51,013 bases of DNA from Saprolegnia diclina VS20 (lineage: Eukaryota; Oomycota; Saprolegniomycetes; Saprolegniales; Saprolegniaceae). The notes beneath the pieces were generated by a model. It ran no database searches, had not been told where the DNA came from, and was given only the letters and a program-made list of their open reading frames with translations. The first letter of the stretch is position 1; every line of letters starts with the position of its first letter. The stretch spans positions 1 through 51,013 of the forward strand of contig NW_008246192.1 in assembly GCF_000281045.1 (NCBI RefSeq). The letters are read 5' to 3'. Made by a program: the position numbers and the translations under genes. Positions 1 to 11,087 of the stretch are shown here, one piece after another.

Positions 1-2940
1 AGATGCCAGGACATCAATTGTCCGCAACGACGGCCTTGCTGCTACTCACCGGAACGAGCGCCAAGGCTCAAAGCATCATGTAGTGGCTCGCGTTGAATAT
101 CTAGCTGATTTATGTTGGAATAAAACAGCAATTGTTGGCGAGTTTCAAAACAAATACTTGCAGGCCTTTGATAGCCACGTGCGTCGACATACAACCTCTC
201 TCGAGCTAGAGAAAGCGTCCCTGAAAATATCGCAGGGATTTGAGAAGGTTGAAAAGTTTCGATTTGGGATCGACAAACCTCACGGCCGCCGTGGCGGTGC
301 ATGGCCAAAATGTAGAAAATGTTGGAGAATGCTGGGATTATTTTCAACGGCCCACTACAAGTCGCTAGTGATGGAGAGAGATGGAACGTGCTGATTTGCG
401 GCATTGTTGGGCACTGGGTGATTTTTCAACGAATTGATTTGAATAAAATGGCATTTTCGATACCACGCTCTATGCGCGGAGCCAGAACGCTGGGATCATT
501 TCAGTGGCCAAGGACAAGTCTGCCGTCGCCACCAAACGCGAGAAGCGTCGCAATAGCACACTGCGCGCCCAAGGTGCGATGCGGCGTGAAGCTTGGTCTG
601 TACGCGTCCGTGAGACCCGGCGCCGCGTGAAATGGTCGTCGACGTGGTCGCGCACAATCTCATCATCTTTGGGCGCCTTCGATGCGGCGACGCGAGGTCG
701 ACACGAACCAGGCCTTGAGGCGCGTCCACGAGCTCGCAAAGGCGTCCTTGCGCGCGCCGTGCACGACGAGCAGGTGGTGCGAGCACGGGAAGGCGCGGAA
801 AAAGCGCAAAAAGCTCGACCTCGTGTGTCATGGGCAAACACGGAACCTAGTCAATCTGTGAGACCCAAGTAGCGCTAAAGACGTGTGGTACCTTGTGCCA
901 AACGCGAACCAGTGCAGCGCGGACGCCTTGAAGAACGAGGTCCGGTGTAGTATGACATGGACCATGGGCGCGCGGTCACTGTGTGTGACCTCCGAGAGAA
1001 GATGCAATGACTGGCAGCTCGAGCGCATATCGCATCTGAAGCGCCGCCGAGCGCGAGGTTCGCTGCGGGCGAGAGGTCGCTGCGGGCCAGCGGTCTCAAT
1101 GCTCGCTGCCATAGCCGCAGGACGTCACGCGTGAGGCGTTCGAGATGAGTGCCGCTTGCCTCTTGTAATGAGAGATGATGAACGCGCTCCGAACGCGACG
1201 CCGCGCGCCCAGCGCCCAATGCTGCGGCGGCGTTTCTTGTCTCGTCGTGGCGCCCGTTTTGAAATCATGTTTTGAAATGTATTGCCCTTGCTATTGGTGT
1301 CCGGCTATTTATCCGGATGCCTTGAAACGACGCCACGAGCGCGACACGGTCGAGGCCATCGTCCGCACTCCTCGCACAAACGCTCGAGGTTGTCGCTGTC
1401 AGCGTTTGTTTCGGCGCGTCGACTATATACCTCACAGCACGTAGACGCCCAACATCAAAGCAAGGGCATTTCTACCGCTACGGCGCCGATGGCTGCGACC
1501 AGCGCTGCATCGACGCCAGCAACCACGGCCCAATACGAATGCGACAGCTCCGCGAACCTCTTGTGTGCATGTGCGCACCTACGCCTAGGTACTAATGCAG
1601 CGCCCGATGGCTGCGGCGCTGCTCAACACGATACTGATACCACCAATCGAGCTTGGTGATCATCGATCCTCGACGCCGCAGACCCAAGCTCGCTTGCTGC
1701 ATGAAGACGCTGCGATCTTTGCGTACGTGGCAAGCCAACGTCCTGTACTGCAGGGATGCGTGGCGAAAGAAGGACCTCGGCCACACGAGTTCCACCGTCC
1801 ACAGTCGACAGGACGCCCGCTTGCGACCGCGCTGCCGTGCGACGCGGTGCCGTGCGGCCGAGGCCCTGCAGCGCAAATTGCGGAATAAGCAGCACTTCCT
1901 TCTCTTGTAAAAGCACTGCGTTTCGCCTTTGTCGTGCTCGCTTTTACACTTGTTTTTACACGACTGAGCATTTGCGCCAAGATGGGACATTCTCCGAGTG
2001 CCACGTCATAGGAATCGATTGTTTTTTTTGCGATTTCTGACATACGAGGACCCATGAATCCCATCACACGCGTTGTGACAATACCGTAGATCACCGCGAG
2101 TGCGGAAGCCCGAGCATTGTGAGCTATAAACCTCTCGTTCCAGTCGCTCCACAGGATGCGATGGCGCTGGACGTAGTAACTCCGTGAATGTGGCTAGGAA
2201 TCGCAATCTTGATCCACTGGAAGGGGAGTTCGTCGCCACAAGTGCAAAAGGCGAAGCATACAGCGAGTCAATGCAGTCATTAGCATTTTAACGTTTTAAG
2301 AGCGCTTTGATTCTGTGGTCGAGCAATGCGCGCGTTGCACGACGGCAACGGTAACCTAGCGTGGTGTGCTCTACTCTCCAAAGCGTCTTCTATCACTGTG
2401 CCAACTATGGGCGATTCCATTTCAAACGTGATGTTGCCGGCAAGCGACGTCAGCGTCCTGGCGTGATGCTGCTAAGATGGCACTACGATCATAGTTTGGA
2501 GTGCGTTGTGCCTCTCAGATGGCACTACGATCTTAGTTTGGCGCGCATCTTGGATCGCGTCTCACCCACGTTTTACACATATAAAAATTGACTGCACCAG
2601 ATCAAGAGATCATGAGGCGACGCCACTGCTCCAGCGCCTTGATATCGTGGCGCTTCCCGTGTCAAAAAGCAAAACTCGGTTCTTAGCGTCGGCGCGACGT
2701 ACTTTTCCGGCCAGTTAATGTCGTCGCGGCCCCCACTGCCGCCAAGGCAGTCGTATTGAATATGTGTATGTGAAAATGTGTTGCGTTCTTACGTGGTGTG
2801 TGAATGGTGTTCCTCGCGTCTCTCAACGAATGCCACGTCAGATGCCAATAAGAAACCCTTTTTTCGTCCAACCGCACCCTTTTCTGACACGACCGGTGAC
2901 AAAAAACTCAAAACAGCTGCGGATCCTCAAGCACAAGAAA
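1..2940. other. Gene-poor region, no intact gene supported
   Basis: I find no complete gene here. Base composition is more AT-rich and patchy than in the rest of the window. Around 650-830 the minus strand has a short open stretch with very high GC3 (a run reading SSFLRFFRAFPCSHHLL and beyond), which looks like true former coding sequence but has no start, no supported splice sites and no family I recognise. Other open frames (for example 1592-2094, minus) have mixed codon use and are probably chance. A short tandem repeat lies at 2475-2541 (separate entry). This may be a repeat-rich or decaying intergenic block. Confidence 0.5.
2475..2541. repeat. Imperfect tandem repeat, about 42 bp unit
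   Basis: The core AGATGGCACTACGATC followed by (A/T)TAGTTTGG occurs at 2475-2498 and again at 2517-2541. The first copy carries a spacer that brings the unit to about 42 bp. Only two copies are present. No coding frame runs through it with host-like codon use, and I assign no function. Confidence 0.7.
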
Positions 2941-2959
2941 TGGCAGTGTGGACACGCTC

Positions 2960-4410
2960 GGTCATGGAGAGTCCGGCGCCAGGAGTGGCCGCACGGAGAG
3001 GCCGAGCGCGCCGCCTTCAGCGAGAAGCGCGACCTCGATAGCTGCTCAAGAAGACCATGCCGACGCCGCCGGCCATCATCGACCTCTTAACGCCCGACGT
3101 GGTCGTGCCGCCAGTCGCCAGCAACAAGAAGTATCCAGACGAAGGCATCGCCCTAAGAAGGCATCGCCCATGGCGGCGCGCTGAGCCTGGCCCACCGCCA
3201 TGTAGGCCGACACAAGCCGCCCTCGTATCGCCAGCAGAGCCGTGTCGACGTCGGCGCCACGTACAGCATTCGCCGATCCCATGGCCGCGATCGTGGGCCG
3301 GCCCAAGACGTTTATGGCCGTCGCCGACGACACGCGGGAAGCCGACGCACTCGACTTTGCCAGCGACACGGTCGGCACGACGCGCATGGAGCTCACGAAG
3401 AAGAAGAAGACCAAGTCATTGTCGACCTCCTCCAGTCGCCTAGAGCAGCTTCGACGCGAGCGCACAGAACGCGAGGCCGCCAGCAGCGCCGTCTCGAGAC
3501 GCTTCTCCGCCGTGAATCAACTCCATGTAAATACTAGTATATAGATATACGAAATCAACCAACACTATTGTCTTTAGGGTCGTCCAATTGCGCACGCCAC
3601 GGCGTTAAATGATGCCAAAGACTTGGCGCAGAATGCTTGGGCAGTGGCGTTGTGATGACCCAGCGCATCGTCGTCGGCTGCAGAACGAGTGACGTTGCCA
3701 AGAGGTCGGAAAAGGTCACATGCAGTCGCGTGCTGATATTGAGCACGGCGTGACACTATCGCTGGCAAGGCCATCGTGTGGAAGGGCCGCGTCCCACAGC
3801 TGCGCGTAGAACGTGTCTCGGTTAGCAACTCGAGGTGTCAATGGTGTCGATAGCGCGCAAGATCAAAGGCGGAATGCGCTGGACACGGTGCGCCGAGACG
3901 TTGCGGATGCTGCCCGCGGACGTGCCGCTGGAGGTTGCGCTTGCGTTCGCAAACTACTTGAGGAGGTCCGAGAGAATCACAATCACGTGCGGCTCGAAAA
4001 GGAGGCCGAGGCGGTGTCAGAGACACTTCATGCCACCTTGGCGGACTTGCAAGTGGACATCTTCATTACTTCCTAGAGGCACGGAAGATCCAGAGGCAGC
4101 TTGGTCGCGGCGATACAAAGGCCCTTGTCGACGGCCGACATACCAAACACAGCGCCACTCACAGACCCCAAAGGTATTGTCTATAAAAAAGTCGGCCTCG
4201 ACCGCAAGCATGAGCGCTGGACGGCCTTGGCCGAGGTAGATGTGACCTTCCAACTGTGTGCGCGGACGCAGCGGTGCATGTCACCGAGGCCAATCGAGAG
4301 ACAAAGCGCCCTGTCACCATGTATAGGCAGCAATATCAACGCAAAGACTTACATCGCAGTTGGACCGACTTCCATCAGTAGCGGAAACAACAAGTCCTTA
4401 ATGCAATAGG
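2960..4410 (+). pseudogene. Probable decayed coding region(s), family unrecognised
   Basis: Several plus-strand stretches have the GC-rich third positions typical of real genes in this window, but they sit in different frames and no single frame spans them. Clear blocks are near 3060-3140 (starts MPTPPAIIDLLTPDVVVPP), 3250-3540 (lysine-rich KKKKTKS followed by a charged helical part), 3860-4075 (a coiled-coil-like part with LLEEVRENHN) and 4180-4260. There is no plausible set of GT-AG introns that connects them all. I therefore read this as one or two decayed genes, with roughly four or more frame changes. I do not recognise the protein. An intact gene with unusual introns, or an assembly problem, are alternatives. 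Confidence 0.35.
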
Positions 4411-4432
4411 TTTCATAGGCAGTTCTCACAAA

Positions 4433-7400
4433 TCAAACGTAATATATGTTGCGAGCCGACATCAAGTCCACGATGCGCTTGAATGCCTCGGTCGTGATGC
4501 CAACTTCGATGCGCTCGCCGGTCGACAAAGCAGAGCTCATGGCCAATAGCGCCGCTCCGGACAAGCTCAAAACATGAATGTCGCTCGGTGCGTCGCCGTT
4601 CTTTTTCTTGCACGTCTCAAACGCGCTGGCAAATCGTTGCACGGCCTCACCTTGGTCAAAAAAGTCTTCGCCAATATCGACGGGCGACGGCTCCGTCACG
4701 CCGTCGCGCGTCCCACATGGCAGACGAAGCGCGCGACTAACAAAGTCAGTATCGGCGTTTGAGCCTTGTACAAATCGGGTGGTACTGTGTTTCGCGTTCC
4801 GAACGCTTGCTGTGGACCGCCGGCTTTTGAGTTTTTGGAACGGCGACCTCGGGCACAGCACCCGCCTCCGCGGGAGAGGAGGCGGAGCAAGTGCTATCGG
4901 CGACCGAGGCAACGCGTGCGGCGTCACCAACTTCTGACAAGCTGTTGACCGCGACAGCTCTTTCTCGGGCTCCTTCCTCGTCGTCGTCATGCGAAGCCTT
5001 GTTCTTGTCGTAGTCAACTGGCGCTCCTCCAATCAGAAAAAACAAACATCGAGTACCGCATCACTTGCCTCGGTTCGATTTCTTGGAAGACTTTTTGCTC
5101 GTGCTTGGGGCCGGATTGCTAGGGTAACGGTTAGCAAAAGTTAGTCAACAGTCATGTACTTGACAGCAGCAGTGTTGACTGAAGGACGGCAGCCGCACAC
5201 GAACTCACGGACCGATTCCACTTGCGGACTAGCGTCGGATTGAGTTTACTACATCACATCGCCGCGACGTGAAGACACGACGTACAAGAGGTCATTGACT
5301 GGGGTTTCGTCTGGTGACACCGTCGAGAGTTGCTGGGTGTACTCCTGAGACTTCTCGACTTCTGCATCGAGCACACGGGCGCCGCCATACGTTTCTGCGC
5401 AGAATACAGAGCCCAAGATCTGGGAACGTCTCAATACCTTTGGCGACAGACTGGCCTGAGCTCCCTTCCGTCTTCCTTGCGATACTTTTCTTGTTGGCCA
5501 TAGTCTTCGCACGGCGGTGTACATAGTCCTTGAGCTGCGCATGGATGCTCGTCTGGCCTTCGCGCGCGGACTCGAGAACTCGATCTTGGAACTTGAAGTA
5601 CTCTTCGTCGTACGCGGCCCACGGGGTCTTGCTGAAAAAGATGCCCTTGACGTCGTCGACAGTGAGGTCGTCGCGCCATATCGATGCCAGGCCCATGCCA
5701 GGACGGAACGTCTCCTTGTGGAGGACGCAGCATTGCGCGAGAGCACATAGGATGCTGTTGGTCAACTGAGCGTCTTCCGAGACCACGCTGCCTGCTTGCC
5801 AGGCATGTCGTTGCACGACGGGCGCCATGTCAAGCGCCAGAAGCTCCTCGTACGACCGCACAAGACCCTCGGCGACACGCCGCATCACGTACATACTTGT
5901 TGTGGAACGGAACGAGTTCACGTCCTTGCACAACGAGTACAAGAACCCGTTGACGTTGAGAGCGTAGAGCATCGCGGTGGTACGTCGCATGCATTGCATC
6001 TTGGGATCGGACCCACGCGCCGCCTTCTCGACAGCTGCTTCCATTTTCTTGATGTCCTCGCGGTTCTCGTCGGTCAGGTTGGTGTAGTCCTGTCGATGCC
6101 AAGAGCCGGCGCGCGAGAACTCCGCGCCCAACGCATCCGAGATGGCGGTGTCCATCGCCGAGCACGTGTAAAAGACCGAGTTGGTTGAGAGGGTAATCGC
6201 GACGTTCTTGGCCCTGGCCATCTTTTTGACATCTTCTTCTGTCGCGTCTTGCGCAACACGCACGGTGATCGGCATGTCCTCAAGTCGCCCTTGGTAGTTG
6301 CGCGACGCCAGCAGCGGCGCGAGCTCAGCGTCGTCCATGGCACGTAGCGCGGCAACGCGATGGTTACCGTCGATGAGATAGAACGTACCATCCACTTCGA
6401 GGACTTCCGGTGAGAACGAGTTGTCCAGGCCGACGTCGCCGAAATGTGTACGGAAGTCCGCAACGTCTCCATAGTTGATGTAGCGCGCCCGCGTCGGGAG
6501 CCCGGGGTCCCGCGTACCGTTGACATCTGGCAAATGCTCCAGGGCTCCGAACTTGACCTCCTTGACCTCAAACGTCGATTTCGTCCAAATCTCCGACGAG
6601 CCCTGGGACGGCGGGGTCCACACTCGGGTGTGGAAGGCGAGAACTTGGCGTATATACGCAAAAAGCACGTCCAGAACGTGCCGAGCTGTCGCCATTCGCC
6701 GCTGCATGAGCGACGGGTAGTAAGCGGCGTCGCGGACAACACGCAGCGCCGTGGACAACGCGGCACGGCCTTGCACGAGCAACAAGTCTTCAACTTTGCG
6801 CTTGAGGTTCATGATGCGGTCGTACTCGTTGACGAGAGCAAGCATGCCGGCCCGTCGCGGAGCCACAGGACCGGGCAAGCACCGCGCGATCTTGTACTGC
6901 TCGATGCTGTCCAAAAGACTTTTCAAACGGCGCAGAGCACGGCACATTACGGCGTGCCTGTTCTCAAACTTGGCGATGCAAGTCTTGGTCGTCTTGACGC
7001 GTGCCACAAATTGCATCCACAACTGCATGTTGCGGGCCGTCGATGACACCGCAAAGGCACGCGTGGCATCATCAACTGCACGCAAGTCCTTCGCAACCTC
7101 GCTAAACGTCTTGAGAGCGCCGACAGCGACTTCGAAGGATTCGGTGGCTTGTTGAGACAATGGGCAATTTCGATGCATCTCGAGAAGCTGTTGCCAGTAC
7201 GCAAAAACGGCCGAGCCATCGCTTAGCAGAGCCTCCCTCTCGGAAATACCCTCAGCCAATTCAGCGACCTGGTCTAGGTCCAAACGTGCACGAGGGGGCA
7301 GGTCCGTCGAGCGCGTCGTCGAGCTCGTCGTCTGGACGCTACAAGATGTCGATAGAGCTGCGTGTTGCATCAAGGGCGGAGTAGTTGAGAACGGAAGAGG

Positions 7401-7593
7401 CCCACGACTTGCCACGTGAAGTTGATTCCACGTGGGCGTCGACGGCGATGTTGGCGTCTCCAGCGCTTGGCGTTTACGTGGAGGAGAGTCTACAAGAGAG
7501 GGAAGCTTCACTTGGATGCCGCAAATGTACGCTACCTTCGTCGTTCTTGCGCTTGGCAGGAACATGGCTTGAGGGCGCGACGTCGTCAACCAT
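4433..7593 (-). CDS. Large nuclear-type protein with ParB/sulfiredoxin-like domain
   Basis: My model has seven exons (7536-7593, 5438-7489, 5286-5394, 5160-5228, 5069-5118, 4786-5026, 4433-4736; minus strand) and encodes 960 residues. The start MVDDVAPSS at 7593 is preferred because it joins in phase to the long exon. Residues 13-30 hold two basic clusters (PAKRK, PPRKR), a likely bipartite nuclear signal. Around residues 365-450 lies a ParB/sulfiredoxin-type domain: YLIDGNHRVAALRA (about 390-403) resembles the ParB box in which a conserved Arg/His pair contacts nucleotide. The rest is helical, with a Lys/Ser segment (KKSSKKSNRG) and an acidic segment near residues 775-800. ParB-fold proteins bind CTP or act as nucleases or kinases, so which activity applies here is unknown. 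One intron (5027-5068) must be GC-AG to skip an in-frame TGA; otherwise the protein ends about 180 residues earlier. Could be a domesticated mobile-element or phage-like protein. Confidence 0.75.
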
Positions 7594-7745
7594 GCTGTTC
7601 ATCATCAAGCAGAAAAATGCAAACTCGTGGCTGTTATATGTTTGCTACTTCCGGTTAGCAGAACCGGCTCTGGAGCATCGCGAAGAGCCAGTTCGGGAGA
7701 AATTAGTTTTGCTCCGGAGCCAATTCAGAAGGAAATGATCCCTAG

Positions 7746-8032
7746 ACCACAACGACACGCTTCGTAAAGACGTTCCGGGTATTGTCTTTTACCTCAAGAC
7801 GTTCAACGGCACAACTGCGCTCCCGGAGAATATCTTTGCCCACAACGGCGTCATCGTCTCGACCTTTCTCGCCGTCTACGTCTCGATCAATACCGGCAAG
7901 ACGCTGTTTGCGCCCGTCGAGGCCGACCCGTCGATCCGCTTCCCGTACTACGCCGGCGACTACCGAAAGATGGTCTACACCAACACGACGTTCTTCAACA
8001 GCAAGCGCGCGCTCTATGGCTACGAGATGTAG
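7746..8032 (+). pseudogene. Orphan C-terminal exon of an unknown gene
   Basis: From a plausible acceptor (CCTAG at 7741-7745) to a TAG at 8030-8032 one frame is open with almost pure GC3 codons. It reads HNDTLRKDVPGIVFYLK and ends in NSKRALYGYEM. That codon use is hard to get by chance. No matching upstream exon or start is visible: only about 150 bp separates it from the start of the divergent minus-strand gene at 7593, and those bases lack the same codon bias. A short exon such as the frame beginning ATGCAAACTCGT near 7617 could be joined by an 80-bp intron, longer than any other in the window. I favour a 5'-truncated gene relic. The sequence suggests a hydrophobic stretch (VIVSTFLAVYVSI), but I recognise no family. 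Confidence 0.45.
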
Positions 8033-8392
8033 TGTGCGTCGAATGTGATTGTAAATCAAATGTAAAATATGTACCAATGTCCATCCAAGACCAGACACAA
8101 ACCTCCGTCGACAGGCTGTAAACTGTTGTTGCATGCCATGCATGTACGCGAGCCCTATCGAGAAGTGCGACGAATAGGACTGCGTCGATGCGCTTGATGC
8201 GGCAGTCAAAGCTGAGAAGAGCGCCTTGGTCATCGATGGCCGCCTCCCACTCCTCTCTTCTCAACGTTCAACATGAGCACGATGGCGAGAACTCGGTACT
8301 GTCGACCGGCCGCACGCACGCGTGGTCGACGACGCCGGGTCTGCGAATGCGCATCTGTTCCATGGCTGGTACAGCTCACAGCTCACAGCGCG
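8033..8392. other. Intergenic stretch
   Basis: No open frame with host-like codon use is visible. It lies between the orphan exon and the uncertain minus-strand gene. I see no RNA gene. Confidence 0.5.
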
Positions 8393-9583
8393 CTAAGCGC
8401 TTAGCTCGCTTGCTCGTGTGCTACCCTCAGTGCCCAAAATACCCCTTGCCCTTCCCAAAAACAGCTCCGGAGGTGTTTTTGGAAAAACACGTTTTGGGCC
8501 CCGATTTTGACAGACAGACAGACAAACAAAACGCGCGCGACCGCCAGAAGCATAAAAAACACGTTTTGGAGGCGAAACCGAGGAGCACCAAACGGGTTTT
8601 AACAGCAGCAGAAGCTCCACCACCGCCATTCGCATCGCGCGGCTCGACTACAGTAGATTAGCCATAAACTATTAGAGGAGCAGTACGTAGAGCACATACC
8701 TGTAGCATTGTGCGAATCACCAAGGCTTGCTGTCTGCGCACTCGCTGCTCCGGGACAGTTTTGATGTCGAAGTCGGCGGTACTTGAGGTACGACTGTCGC
8801 AGCCACCGTACAAGAACGCGTCTGGATCGATGGGCGCCTTCATGTCGAGTGCGGGGTCCGGCATTGTATACTTGAACGAGGGCCACAACTGACGATCAAG
8901 AGGCGTCGTTGCACTGGGTTTCAATTTGTCAAGCGCCGGCAAAGTGGCTACGCGCCGCTGCAATTCGCTCTCCAGAAGCGTGGACTCGACGGCTTCCTCG
9001 CTGTCATCCCTATGTGAGAAATTTGGCCGCAAGGGTCGTGATATGACAAATGACATTCAGAGCATATAATGTGGGGTAGTGCCGTCCACGACTGCCACCA
9101 GAGGCCCGACGCGAGTCGCGATGGGGACGCAGAAGCGTACACCACATGCTCGTCGGTACGAGCACGCAGCCCACGTACAGCGTGCTGGAAGACGCTGTGT
9201 TGCAGCGCGCTTCTTATGCATCGCCCGCGACTCGTTGCCGTTCGTTCGATTGGTCGCGCCTACCTGGCGGTCCCTCATCGCGCACAGCAACGATTCTGTG
9301 CCACTTGTCCGATTCCTCAAATTGCAGATCTCCAGGCCGCGGGATTTGTGGGCGTCGACGCCAAGTTCGTCACGAAGCGGGCGATAATGAGGACGCAAGC
9401 GACGATTACCACAACCCGTTGCCGCCTTGGGCGCCGATTCTGCAGGCGTGACTTCACCTCGCGGCCCTTTGCCGACTCTCGTAGCACCTCCCACGCAGAA
9501 GGTGTTGGTGTTTCGTGTGGACTGAGCATACTGGTACATCTTGAATGAAATCCATTTCTTTGTTCCCAGACCATGCTTCTAAA
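8393..9583 (-). CDS. Uncertain multi-exon gene, possible single-pass membrane protein
   Basis: The best exon is 8700-9009: acceptor CACATAG, then DDSEEAVESTLLESELQRR to IRTMLQ, then donor GTATG at 8699 and acceptor CTGTAG ending at 8648, followed by an in-phase exon (SSRAMRMAVVELLLLL) that runs to a stop at 8393. The tail of that last exon runs through a GACA microsatellite and a hairpin, so the true end may be earlier. Upstream, at about 9325-9583, another GC3-rich frame encodes a basic segment followed by a membrane segment (VVVIVACVLIIARFV). Between these blocks the coding signal changes frame near 9320 in a way I cannot explain by GT-AG introns. Either the gene is decayed, or an intron or base is misread. 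I recognise no family. Confidence 0.35.
8455..8482. repeat. Inverted repeat (hairpin)
   Basis: CCAAAAACA at 8455-8463 is matched by TGTTTTTGG at 8474-8482. The centre CTCCGGAG is itself palindromic, giving a nearly complete 28-bp hairpin. It lies in the 3' part of the uncertain minus-strand gene. Confidence 0.75.
8509..8524. repeat. GACA microsatellite
   Basis: Four tandem GACA units, followed by GACAAACAAA-like degenerate copies. It lies just outside the hairpin at 8455-8482. Confidence 0.8.
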
Positions 9584-9722
9584 CTCGAATCAGAATTCTC
9601 TGGGCGACTGAAGAAGAGGCGACGTGTAACTCACCGCTGGTTTTGGGACGCCTCTTGCATCCATAGAACGGGGTTGGGAGCAATGTTAAGCAAGTACTGG
9701 CACATGACTACCACGGCGACGA

Positions 9723-10962
9723 CTAGGCTGGGCCGTCGCGCGATGCCGCCGGTACGGCATCGGTGGCGAGCGGTGTCAATAGTGTCTAAGCAGCTGTATG
9801 ACAAAAGAGGGCAAAGAATTGCATTACCTGACGCGCTTCAAGGAGGAGACCAAATCCGGTCTTGAGATTCTGCGTCTCGAGCGCCGCGAGCAAGCTCCGA
9901 AAGTTCTGGGCCCCTCAGTTGGTGTTTGAAGTGTGAATTGAGGTACCTCCTCCATGGTCGACTTGCGCTGGTACTCGTTGAGCTTCATTTGGTGCAGATC
10001 AGTCTTTTGTTTCTAGCACAATAGAGTGTCGTCCTTCCCTCCAATTGTCGTTGAGGAAGGACCTGCAGCATTTCATCGAGTGTTTTTTGGAGCTCTTCCT
10101 GTTGCTCAATCAAAGAAGCATGCAGTTGCGTGAGCCGCTCGTTCTCTTGCATGTCAATCTCCAGCTGCTCCATCGTCGAGGTCAGCGCCTAGAGACGAAA
10201 ATGAATCGCAATCTCAAAAACATATCAAAAACCTCGACTTTGCCCTTGCTTTCGTCGTGCTGCGCATGGGCTTTGTCGCTAAAGAGCTTGTTCATTTCAT
10301 CGTATTTGGTTTTGGCGACGCGCTGGTCCTCTTCAAGGGCTTCGATGCGCTGGCTGAGGCACTCGCTCTCGTACTTGAGGCTATTGTTGAACGCGTGCTT
10401 TTCTTGGAGTTGCCGCTCGAGCGCCTCGAGGTGCTGCTCGAGGAGCTTGACACTACGCCAGTGCCATCATCGTCAATCAATGTACGGTGGAAGATGATGG
10501 CCAACTCGTTCTGGGCTTCCACGGAGGTCGCGAGCACCCGCCTGTCCTCCATCTTTGCTGTCCTTTTTGAAGTCACTAGGAGTTTCACGCGCCAAATCAA
10601 TAACGTTACCCAAACTCCAGCTTGTTGACAAGGTGCCCAGGTTCAGCCCAAGCTCTGCAACATTGCGACTGGCCAGGTGTGCCAAATGCGCAATAGACGC
10701 TCTGTGATCACCTCGACAACGACGAGGCGCTTTGTCGAAAAAAAAAAAAAAAAATTGTCACCGTTTGCGGGTAGCAAGGCGAGACTTCTGTCAGCGCGAG
10801 ATCGCCACCGACAACCAGCTGACGGAGCCGAACGTCGGTAATTGTTGCTTGTGCTTTGTCGCCTTTCGGAATTTCACGAAAAGGGTTTGAAAAACTGTTT
10901 GTTTCGGTCCATCCCGCGAGTAAAGTTGTGGAAACGAGCTCAACGAGTCGGTCAATTCGCAT
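9723..10962 (-). CDS. Coiled-coil protein, 5' exons unresolved
   Basis: Five 3' exons are mutually in phase: 10233-10451, 10063-10188, 9947-10012, 9828-9905 and 9723-9785, joined by introns of 41-50 bp with clean GT...TAG or CAG borders. They encode a long coiled coil (KLLEQHLEALERQLQEKHAF, then TSTMEQLEIDMQENERL) ending in DAVPAASRDGPA. Upstream blocks with coding character lie at 10800-10962 (starts MRIDRLVELVSTTLL), 10600-10700 (HLASRNVAELGLNLGTLST) and 10480-10560 (MEDRRVLATSVEAQNELAII). I could not link the last block to the coiled coil with a normal intron; the frame appears off by two bases near 10451. The MRIDR start would make this gene divergent from CHMP1 with a 125-bp shared promoter. 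Such proteins are often cytoskeletal or flagellar, but I cannot name this one. Confidence 0.5.
10738..10755. repeat. Poly(A)/poly(T) tract
   Basis: A homopolymer of about 18 A on the plus strand. On the minus strand it is poly(T), inside what is probably an intron near the 5' end of the coiled-coil gene. Confidence 0.85.
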
Positions 10963-11087
10963 TTCTTTCGAAAATTTCAAAATCAGCATATTTGGCGCGG
11001 AGAATGCAGGTACCGACACTCTTCTTCCGGATAATCCAGGTATATCCGGATACATCCGACGCACACGGCCACTTTGCATTTTGCACG

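Noticed and set aside
5249-5285. TAG at 5249 as the end of the ParB-like gene
   Set aside because: A GTACGT donor at 5285 and a GCTAG acceptor ending at 5229 join to further GC3-rich exons in phase.
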